Shown here in pieces: positions 1 through 6,196 of a stretch of DNA of 6,291 nt. The notes under the pieces were generated by a model. The model ran no database searches, was not told the DNA's origin, and saw only the letters and a program-made list of their open reading frames with translations. The translations under genes were made by a program, and so were the position numbers. Origin of the DNA: Burkholderiales bacterium (GTDB lineage Bacteria > Pseudomonadota > Gammaproteobacteria > Burkholderiales > Burkholderiaceae_F); assembly GCA_021205255.1 (NCBI GenBank), contig JAJPXW010000291.1, forward strand, positions 1 to 6,291, given 5' to 3'. Position 1 is the first letter of the stretch. Every line of letters begins with the position of its first letter.

Positions 1-1762
1 AATAACCTGTCTTAACCATGTCGCTACCTATGCTAGCCACGCCGATTCAACAGTAATGGACATTGCTAATGCTGTTCCTGATAGGGATATTGCTTTCATT
101 TTTAAAGATGTCGAGCCGATGCCAGTGGCAATAAGAAATGTGCCCGTAGACGAGCCTGGTAATGCTGTGGAAATATGTACTTTCTATCCCTTAGCTGAAC
201 ACAAAGATAAACCGATTAATTTAAATGTCGTAGTGGATTGTTCAGGTTCAATGGATGGAATTCCAATTTCTCAAGCTAGAAATGCTCTTAAAAACTTATT
301 CGAAAAACTAGAAGAAAAGGACACGATAACTTTTACCAGATTCGGTAATGAGTTTATCCATGACATCTCCGCTCCTACTTCCGTTAGTCCCATGAATTTG
401 CGTAGGGATATTGAACCGCTATTGCAAAAATTAGCTGCTGATCTTGGTGGAACCGAAATGGAGCGTGCCCTTTCAAGTGTATTCAAAATGGCAACTCCTT
501 CATCGGATGTGCTTCTTATTACCGATGGCGATATTTGGAATGTAGATCCAATCATTAAAGAAGCTACTGAAAGTGGACATCGAATCTTTGTAATAGGGGT
601 CAGTTCCGCCCCTGCTGAACCATTATTGAAGCAGCTGGCAGAGAAAACCAACGGAGCTTGTGCTGTTGTGATGCCAGCTGAAGACATGAAGCCAGTTTTG
701 ATTCGGATGGTGGAAAAGATGCATACCAGCCAATTTTCCTATGAGTTGACACGAGGGGAACAAAAGAAAGAAGTCAAATTATGGGCTGGTCAAAGTGCAA
801 CATTTATCTGGAATGAAAGCCGGCCATCCGCTCTGCCTGAGCTTACTTGCCTTACTAATCCCGATGAAAAGATTCTTAGTCCAAATCGGTGGACACCAAA
901 TTCAAGCATAGAACTTTACCGATCATTGATAAAAATTTACGCATTAAGGCTTTATCGGCAAACCCAGGACGAAAATAAACGCAAGGAAATTTCAGAGAAA
1001 TTCGGTTTACTTTCTCCTTATGTCTCTTTTGTCATGGTTAACGAAAGAGCTGAGGCCGAAAAGTTCAAAGGTTTTCCTGACTCTCAAATTACCCCGCAAA
1101 TGTATAGGGACCACGTATTGACTTCTCCACAGACTTTTGATTTGGGTCCTGAAAAGGACTGGGAATTCATAGGTCTCGAACCGGGTTTCTATGGGTGTGC
1201 ACAAGCTCCTAGTTCAGAGTCTTGTGGCATATTAGGAGAAGCGCAACCTCAAAGAGAGGCCTCTCCTTCTATGTTGAAAAACCCTAAGACTGCTCGGAAA
1301 ACTACAACTTCCCGCAGTCGTACCAAAAAGAAACCAAGCCCATTTACAGCCGAGCAAGAAGATTGGATCAGGCAGAGACTGCAAATGGCAAGTATGTATT
1401 ATGTGTTCTCTGGAAACGTCCATGACATAAGTATGCTAATTGACGATTGTCAGGGCTATTTGCTTGCGGTAGATCCTCAAAGAATATCCGAAGAAGGAAA
1501 GATAGCTTTAGCGTTTCTTGTCCTCGAGGCCTACTTCCAAAAATACATTAGAAAAAATGATGAAGATAAATCTTTGACTTCTCGTGCAAAGGAGGCGTTT
1601 CTTGCTTTAGTTCCGTATAAGGAAACTTACATCAAGAGATCTTGTGAAAAGCTAATGCCAGAAAATGTCCTTATACCTTTCTTGATGTACCAGATATCGA
1701 GCCTAGAATATGACCTCAATGAGGATGAGGAGGAGCCAGATTCAGATCCCGATCCTGAATAA
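1..1762 (+). CDS. VWA domain protein, probably VIT-VWA type, 5' end cut by window edge
   Basis: Numbering is from the ATG at 56 (568 aa to the stop at 1760-1762). The VWA core spans about residues 55-220 and has a complete metal-ion-dependent adhesion site: DCSGS (D61, S63, S65), the threonine of LGGTEM (T133) and the aspartate of LITDGD (D157). Such domains bind Mg2+ and mediate protein-protein contacts. Residues 8-20 (PDRDIAFIF...) resemble the strand leading from a VIT domain into VWA, and FGLLSPYVSFVMVNE (316-330) resembles the conserved segment after VWA in inter-alpha-trypsin-inhibitor-like proteins. A Lys/Arg/Ser/Thr-rich linker follows (about 405-428), then a helical region (430-550) I do not recognise and an acidic tail (NEDEEEPDSDPDPE). 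The frame has no stop back to position 2, and no Shine-Dalgarno precedes the ATG at 56, so I infer that the true start and most of a VIT domain lie outside the window. Localisation cannot be judged without the N-terminus. It converges on the molybdoenzyme operon and no functional link is visible. The specific role is unknown. Confidence 0.85.
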   Translation, partial: ITCLNHVATYASHADSTVMDIANAVPDRDIAFIFKDVEPMPVAIRNVPVDEPGNAVEICTFYPLAEHKDKPINLNVVVDCSGSMDGIPISQARNALKNLFEKLEEKDTITFTRFGNEFIHDISAPTSVSPMNLRRDIEPLLQKLAADLGGTEMERALSSVFKMATPSSDVLLITDGDIWNVDPIIKEATESGHRIFVIGVSSAPAEPLLKQLAEKTNGACAVVMPAEDMKPVLIRMVEKMHTSQFSYELTRGEQKKEVKLWAGQSATFIWNESRPSALPELTCLTNPDEKILSPNRWTPNSSIELYRSLIKIYALRLYRQTQDENKRKEISEKFGLLSPYVSFVMVNERAEAEKFKGFPDSQITPQMYRDHVLTSPQTFDLGPEKDWEFIGLEPGFYGCAQAPSSESCGILGEAQPQREASPSMLKNPKTARKTTTSRSRTKKKPSPFTAEQEDWIRQRLQMASMYYVFSGNVHDISMLIDDCQGYLLAVDPQRISEEGKIALAFLVLEAYFQKYIRKNDEDKSLTSRAKEAFLALVPYKETYIKRSCEKLMPENVLIPFLMYQISSLEYDLNEDEEEPDSDPDPE

Positions 1763-1797
1763 GGGCATGGATAGAGTAAAAAGAAGAGACAATAGAA

Positions 1798-1847
1798 AAG
1801 CCTAGTGATGGATTTCGCAGCCGCTAGCATGCGCCTTCACTAGGCTT
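1798..1847. terminator. Strong hairpin between convergent genes, probable terminator
   Basis: AAGCCTAGTGA (1798-1808) pairs perfectly with TCACTAGGCTT (1837-1847), an 11-bp stem around a 28-base loop. Inside the loop, CGCA (1816-1819) can pair with TGCG (1830-1833), giving a longer interrupted stem. It starts 36 bases after the VWA stop codon and lies about 170 bases beyond the end of the oppositely directed operon. Read on the minus strand, the stem runs into CTTTTCTATT, a short U-rich tail, so it fits best as terminator of the operon. On the plus strand only AAACAG follows, so termination of the VWA gene here is less certain. The loop is long for a simple intrinsic terminator. Confidence 0.5.
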
Positions 1848-1949
1848 AAACAGTCAGGGAAATGCCTCCATACTGAATTCTTTAGGATTCAACTCTCTTG
1901 GTGTTATAAGTTTATGTGGTTTAGGATCCCTGGAAAATCCCAAACATTG

Positions 1950-1981
1950 TCTGATCGTTTATGGAGACCGGAGCGATCAGA
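1950..1981. other. Intergenic inverted repeat just downstream of the operon
   Basis: TCTGATCG (1950-1957) and CGATCAGA (1974-1981) form a perfect 8-bp stem with a 16-base loop. It begins 37 bases past the stop codon of the membrane anchor gene. No clear U-run follows on either strand, so it could be a weak or factor-assisted terminator, or a stabilising 3' stem on the operon messenger. It is the second palindrome in the 256-base gap at 1763-2018. Apart from these two and a short direct repeat (TTTAGGAT at 1881 and 1920) I see nothing else in that gap. Confidence 0.4.
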
Positions 1982-2018
1982 AACAATTCTGAAAATACCT
2001 TTGGTAATTGTTAAAGCG

Positions 2019-2852
2019 TTAACCCATTTTCTTAAAGAATTGCCAAGTTGCAGTGCCGAGTTGGAACAGTAGCCACTGGAGAGTGCCTGCACCTATCAAG
2101 GAAAAGAGGATGCATAAGGCATTCACCCACAGGACCTTTGCTTTGGTTATAAGCGCGGCAATAACTGGAATAACGAAACCGCAAATAATGATTCCGCCCC
2201 AGAAGTGTCCCATGTAGGCTCCTGAAAGGCAACTTTGAACCGCAGCCTGTGCCTCTTCTGCAGGAGAAAGGATCAAAGCGCAAAAATACGATAACGTGAA
2301 AATAAGTGCGATGCAGGATCCCATTAAGGCTGGCCACATGGTCTGCAAATTTTCTTCATCGGAGAATCGGCTGAATATTCCATAGGTGTATCCGGCAACC
2401 GCCAGACCCCATCCAAGGAAAGGAACCGCAAGAGTATAAGTATTCCATGCGGGACGCCATTCCATGTAGAAGTTTCTACCGAATGCGACGAGAAGCGCTA
2501 ATGCAAAGAATGCAGAAACATATGCCAGTATTCTACGGGAGGATTCCGCCATCCCTCTTACCAGCATAAAAACATAAATGAGCACAGCTACTCCGAAGAG
2601 TAGTATGCTCAAAAATTCAAAGAAAATGCCAGTACCGGGATGTGCTAATGCACCAAGCACCATCTCCGGGTGACCGAGGTTAAGGATGGCGGAAATGCCA
2701 CCTAAACCCAGTGCAACTAAGCTACTTATCGATCCCCAGAAAAGTACTTGTTCGGGATAATCTCGCTTATCGGCTAGGGCGACGGCTAGAAAGATTCCAG
2801 CCGCCAAGCAGCTCAGACAAGTAAATAAAATTAGATACATCTCTTGAGTCAT
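2019..2852 (-). CDS. DmsC-type membrane anchor subunit of a molybdoenzyme
   Basis: 277 aa, close to the length of E. coli DmsC. The protein is very hydrophobic, with eight likely membrane helices at roughly 5-26, 36-57, 75-98, 106-124, 140-160, 173-196, 214-236 and 240-264. Family-like segments are LNLGHPEMVLGAL (57-69) after helix 2 and GRNFYMEWRPAWNT (125-138) before helix 5, which match the pattern of the DMSO reductase anchor family. This subunit normally oxidises menaquinol or ubiquinol and passes electrons to the ferredoxin subunit, holding both other subunits on the outer face of the membrane. H61 is a candidate quinol-site residue by analogy only. The start is supported by AAAGGAG six bases before the ATG; a second Met at codon 5 lies further from this site. 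It is the last gene of the operon, 65 bases after the ferredoxin gene. An NrfD-type anchor is the alternative, but the length and the RPAWNT segment favour DmsC. Confidence 0.88.
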   Translation of the reverse strand: MTQEMYLILFTCLSCLAAGIFLAVALADKRDYPEQVLFWGSISSLVALGLGGISAILNLGHPEMVLGALAHPGTGIFFEFLSILLFGVAVLIYVFMLVRGMAESSRRILAYVSAFFALALLVAFGRNFYMEWRPAWNTYTLAVPFLGWGLAVAGYTYGIFSRFSDEENLQTMWPALMGSCIALIFTLSYFCALILSPAEEAQAAVQSCLSGAYMGHFWGGIIICGFVIPVIAALITKAKVLWVNALCILFSLIGAGTLQWLLFQLGTATWQFFKKMG

Positions 2853-2858
2853 TATTTG

Positions 2859-2865
2859 CTCCTTT
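2859..2865 (-). promoter_or_regulatory. Ribosome binding site of the anchor gene
   Basis: On the minus strand AAAGGAG lies six bases upstream of the ATG at 2852, inside the 65-base gap after the ferredoxin gene. It is the strongest Shine-Dalgarno match in the operon and fixes this start. The gap itself carries only a tiny possible stem (GAGC GTG GCTC) and no recognisable promoter or terminator, so the gene is probably cotranscribed with the two upstream genes. Confidence 0.7.
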
Positions 2866-2917
2866 GAGTGCAGCTGAAAACGTCTGAGCCACGCTCTCTA
2901 GCTAATTAATCACATTG

Positions 2918-3511
2918 TTACAGCATCTTCGGTGGGTTGGTTGTCCATGTTCCAGTCTTCGGATGCAGAATATAACGCACTGAAGGATGGTTTCCGCTGT
3001 CGGGCATTGAATGTACATTCTCTGGACCGGCGGCAGCAACTGCCTTGGATACGTCGCTTTCCGGATCGTCAATATCGCCGAAGTAGCGAGCCTTGGCGCA
3101 GCATGCCTTGACGCAGGCTGGCAAGGAATCGACTTCCTGCAGATGACGGCAAAGCGTGCATTTTTCCACAACCTTGGTGTCCTGGTTGTAGGAGCGTGCG
3201 CCGTATGGGCATGCGGCCATGCACATTCTGCAGCCAATGCACTTCTCGTGGTCAATCAAAACCTGACCGTCGTCAGTATAGTAGGAAGCACCAGTTGGGC
3301 AAACTTTCACGCATGGAGCCTCACGGCAGTTCTGACATACGGTTGGAAGATTGTACATATGGATGTCTGGATAGACGCCATTTGGTCCAATGGTGAGAAC
3401 CTTGTTGTAATAGACTCCCAATGGAACATTGTTTTCGGTTTTGCAAGCGATTTCGCATGCATAGCAACCGATGCAACGGTCCAGGTCAATAACTAATGTT
3501 TTCTGTGTCAT
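2918..3511 (-). CDS. Four-cluster [4Fe-4S] ferredoxin subunit (DmsB/PhsB/NrfC type)
   Basis: 197 aa. Sixteen cysteines fall in four groups, each able to bind a [4Fe-4S] cluster: C13/C16/C19/C23, C59/C62/C67/C71, C91/C94/C97/C101 and C118/C121/C133/C137. The last group has the C-x2-C-x11-C-x3-C spacing usual for this family; an extra cysteine, C138, follows it. The protein has no signal sequence, as expected for a subunit exported as a passenger with the Tat-targeted catalytic partner. It should relay electrons from the membrane anchor to the molybdenum subunit. Its ATG directly follows the stop codon of the catalytic gene (TAAATG), which suggests translational coupling and equal subunit production. 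The C-terminal 50 residues contain the usual tail of the family with no further motif. Family assignment is firm. The exact enzyme type (DMSO, thiosulfate, polysulfide or other reductase) cannot be read from this subunit. Confidence 0.93.
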   Translation of the reverse strand: MTQKTLVIDLDRCIGCYACEIACKTENNVPLGVYYNKVLTIGPNGVYPDIHMYNLPTVCQNCREAPCVKVCPTGASYYTDDGQVLIDHEKCIGCRMCMAACPYGARSYNQDTKVVEKCTLCRHLQEVDSLPACVKACCAKARYFGDIDDPESDVSKAVAAAGPENVHSMPDSGNHPSVRYILHPKTGTWTTNPPKML

Positions 3512-6196
3512 TTATAGCTCCGGATTTGGTGTTTTATCGGTTGGCTGAGGTAGCCATGGTTTGAAATCTTCCGGCTTGGTCCAGACACCTTCTGGTGCAC
3601 TGTCGGCCTTGGAGATTTTCACCTGATAGCCACGTAGCGTATAAGTTCCGACTTTCTGGTTATATGGGCCATCGCTTCTGGAAAGAACGTTGACGTTGCA
3701 ATCCAAGTATCCTTTGGTCGGAGTATTCAGGGTTTCTGGAGTCCAGAATCTTTCCTGGTATACCTGGCCAGGCTGTACGCCGATAGTTTCACGGCAGACT
3801 GCACGGACTTTTCCACGTGGGGACTCAACCCAGACCCAGTCTCCTTGTTTGACACCATACTTCTGGCAGTCAACAGGGTTGACCCAAATTTCAGGAACTG
3901 GATAAATTTCACGGATATAAGGGATGTTTCTCAATGTGCCATGGTGGTACATCGGGAGACGACCGTTTGTCATGACCAATGGATATTCCTTACCATAATC
4001 GTTATATGGATTCTCTTCTGGAATCACGTAGTATGGCAATGGATCATAGTCTACTGATGCTGGTGGCACATCGTCGTCAAGAGCATATGGCTTACCAGTT
4101 CTGCCTAACGTAATGTAGCAGTCACCGTAGCATTCGACCTTCTTGGAAGAGGTGCCGAAGCCTTTCGGCAAGCCGGTCTTCGGATCGGTCTGCTTGTAGA
4201 CATAGTAGGTATTCCACTTGTCATAAGGCATGAACTCGTATGGCTGGCAAGCAAGCAGTTCGTCCCAAGTCATGTTGATGCGTTTCTTCAATCTTCTATC
4301 CATGAGTTCTTTCATAGAATCGAAGTAAGGTTCCTCATCGCCCATGAATTCTGGATCCCAAGCCCTCTTGCAATTCTCTAGACCAAGTTCTGCGCAACGT
4401 TTGGCCAGTTTCGACCACATCAAGGTTTCGTCTTCAGTTTCCCAGGTGTGGGTTACTGGCTGACGGGCAAATACCTTGTTGAGGTTCTCAACCAACATGT
4501 TGGTTTCAAGCCATTCGGTTGCTGGTAGCAACATATCGGCTAAGGTGGACATGCTAGTTGGATACATGAACATGTGGCAGATGAAGTCAACATTCTTAGA
4601 AGCTTCAGCCCAGGCTTTAACGTTGGCCAATACGCCGAGTTTATTACCGGACCTATCAAGCCAAACTCTTGGCTGATATGGCTTGCCGGTTTGCATGGCT
4701 TTCAGAACCATAGGTGGCGATGAAGCATCCCACTGATAGAGGCCTTTGAACTCGTTACCACCTAGTCTCTTCTTCAACTGGCCTTTTGGCAGAAGTTTCG
4801 GAGCGGCTGTTAGCATACTTCCAGCTGGTACAACTGCCGAAGAAGGATTACGGTTCATAATCGATCCTGGGCACTCAACATTTCCGCAAAGGGCGTTGAG
4901 AATGACGGAAGCCATAGCAGCTTCTACTGAATTTGGGAACTGGTCAGTAGCAACACCTAGAGATAGACCCGCTGGGTGGCTTTCTGCATAAAGGCGGATA
5001 GCTTTTTCAATCTGCTTCGGATCGAGCCAGCATTCTTTTGCCGCTGCTTCTATTGTCCACGGTTCGCATCTTTCTTTCAGCAGACGGAAACCAGTCTTAT
5101 AAGTCTTGCCATTGATAACGTGTTCGCTATCGAGATCAACTTCGACATTTTCATCGTAGGGATAGGTATATGGTTTAGCAGAATTAGTCTTCTTGTCCCA
5201 TACTACATAGTCGAATGGACCGCCTTCACCAAAGAAATCTTTGGCTTTGACACAGTATTTAGTATCTGGATCGACAAGATATGGGAGGTTTGTCCACTTA
5301 GTAACGAAATCATTGTCGAACAGATTGTTATCGATAATGTATTTAATCCTAGCAAGCTCAAGAGCTACGTCAGTACCTGCTCTAATCGGCAGCCAAATGT
5401 CGGCTTTAGAAGCATCTGCGTTAAAGCGTGGATCGATAACGATAGTCTTAACACCTTTGGCTCTTAAGTCGGAAACAACACGTCCGCCGCCACCTGGGCA
5501 GCTATAGGACGGGTCAGTACCCCACATAACGTAGGTCTTAATTGGGGTGTTTGGATTGTAGAGTTCTAAGCAGGATTCGTCGGCAATACTGGTAGATGGG
5601 CCACCATACTGCAAGCCATAAGCTAGAGTTCTAGGCAAATAGCACTGAGCGCATCCCGGTTCAAAGAAGTTCGGAGTACCTAATGCATTAGCAATACGAC
5701 GTACGCCGCGGAAGGCTGGGTTTCCGCCACCGCCAGTTGAAACTAGGATGGTTTCTGCGCCGTATTTGTTAGCTGCGTCAACGCATTTATGGGCAATCGT
5801 ATCAATCGCTTCTTTCCAAGAAATGCGTTTCCATTTGTTCTCGCCTCTTTCTCCAACACGGATTAGAGGATATTTATTTCTATTGGGGTGATAGACGGCC
5901 TGAATGCCAGATAGTCCCTTTGCACAAATAGAGCCGTGGCTCATCGGGTATTCGGGGTTTCCTTCAAGCTTTACGACACGGCCGTTTCTAACGTGCGCTA
6001 ACACGGCACAGTTATGAATACATGCACGGCATGCTGTTTTAATAATTTGTGTGTCGTCCGCAGCTGCTGCGGCAGGGGCGGCTTGAGCTGAAGCATCCTT
6101 AACTAGACCACCTGCTACTTCCTGCAATGCAACAGCGGCGCCAGTTATAGCAGACGCTTTAAGGAAACTCCTTCGATTAAGAATGGAAAGATCCAT
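3512..6196 (-). CDS. Tat-exported bis-MGD molybdopterin oxidoreductase, catalytic subunit
   Basis: 894 aa. The N-terminus has a Tat signal: RRSFLK (8-13), a hydrophobic stretch (about 14-30) and a likely signal peptidase site near ASAQA (35-39). Next comes the [4Fe-4S] motif C56-x2-C59-x3-C63-x27-C91, with K94 in CAKG. Residues from about 100 to 690 form the molybdopterin oxidoreductase core, and 738-862 the C-terminal dinucleotide-binding domain (from YPLVMTNGRLPMYHHG). The likely molybdenum ligand is C185 in GCAQCYLPR, 94 residues after C91; C182 is the less likely alternative. A cysteine ligand fits the periplasmic nitrate, thiosulfate, polysulfide, tetrathionate and arsenate-type enzymes, whereas DmsA and TorA use serine. 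Catechol-dehydroxylase-like enzymes of gut Actinobacteria are another possibility. It would receive electrons from the ferredoxin subunit and reduce an unknown substrate outside the membrane. The start has GGAG six bases upstream. No TorD/DmsD-type chaperone gene is seen in the window. Family is certain; substrate is unknown. Confidence 0.93.
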   Translation of the reverse strand: MDLSILNRRSFLKASAITGAAVALQEVAGGLVKDASAQAAPAAAAADDTQIIKTACRACIHNCAVLAHVRNGRVVKLEGNPEYPMSHGSICAKGLSGIQAVYHPNRNKYPLIRVGERGENKWKRISWKEAIDTIAHKCVDAANKYGAETILVSTGGGGNPAFRGVRRIANALGTPNFFEPGCAQCYLPRTLAYGLQYGGPSTSIADESCLELYNPNTPIKTYVMWGTDPSYSCPGGGGRVVSDLRAKGVKTIVIDPRFNADASKADIWLPIRAGTDVALELARIKYIIDNNLFDNDFVTKWTNLPYLVDPDTKYCVKAKDFFGEGGPFDYVVWDKKTNSAKPYTYPYDENVEVDLDSEHVINGKTYKTGFRLLKERCEPWTIEAAAKECWLDPKQIEKAIRLYAESHPAGLSLGVATDQFPNSVEAAMASVILNALCGNVECPGSIMNRNPSSAVVPAGSMLTAAPKLLPKGQLKKRLGGNEFKGLYQWDASSPPMVLKAMQTGKPYQPRVWLDRSGNKLGVLANVKAWAEASKNVDFICHMFMYPTSMSTLADMLLPATEWLETNMLVENLNKVFARQPVTHTWETEDETLMWSKLAKRCAELGLENCKRAWDPEFMGDEEPYFDSMKELMDRRLKKRINMTWDELLACQPYEFMPYDKWNTYYVYKQTDPKTGLPKGFGTSSKKVECYGDCYITLGRTGKPYALDDDVPPASVDYDPLPYYVIPEENPYNDYGKEYPLVMTNGRLPMYHHGTLRNIPYIREIYPVPEIWVNPVDCQKYGVKQGDWVWVESPRGKVRAVCRETIGVQPGQVYQERFWTPETLNTPTKGYLDCNVNVLSRSDGPYNQKVGTYTLRGYQVKISKADSAPEGVWTKPEDFKPWLPQPTDKTPNPEL
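3518..3521 (-). promoter_or_regulatory. Ribosome binding site of the ferredoxin gene inside the preceding gene
   Basis: GGAG on the minus strand lies six bases before the ATG at 3511 and is encoded by the last codons of the catalytic subunit (CCG GAG CTA TAA). The stop codon occupies the remaining spacer, so ribosomes ending the catalytic subunit finish exactly at the next start. Confidence 0.65.

Noticed and set aside
271..687. Minus-strand open frame of 138 codons
   Set aside because: It is the complement of the VWA domain, whose metal-binding motif is intact on the plus strand.
1904..2092. Small minus-strand frame of 62 codons overlapping the end of the anchor gene
   Set aside because: Its start lies inside the anchor coding sequence in another frame, with no recognisable motif; the remainder covers the 1950-1981 palindrome.
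2902..3255. Alternative minus-strand frame of 117 codons over the ferredoxin 3' end
   Set aside because: It overlaps the clearly coding ferredoxin frame and gives a His/Arg/Thr/Pro-rich composition typical of a shadow frame.
3011..3496. Plus-strand open frame of 161 codons
   Set aside because: It lies wholly antisense to the ferredoxin gene, whose sixteen ordered cysteines prove the minus strand is coding. No family feature or ribosome binding site supports the antisense reading.
4153..4170. Hairpin TGCCGAA-GCCT-TTCGGCA
   Set aside because: It lies inside the catalytic gene, in codons for a Gly/Lys/Pro loop, without a U-tract. It is most simply explained by codon content.
4976..5467. Plus-strand open frame of 163 codons
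   Set aside because: It is antisense to the core of the catalytic molybdoenzyme and reads as aromatic-rich low-information protein, as expected from the complement of a real gene.
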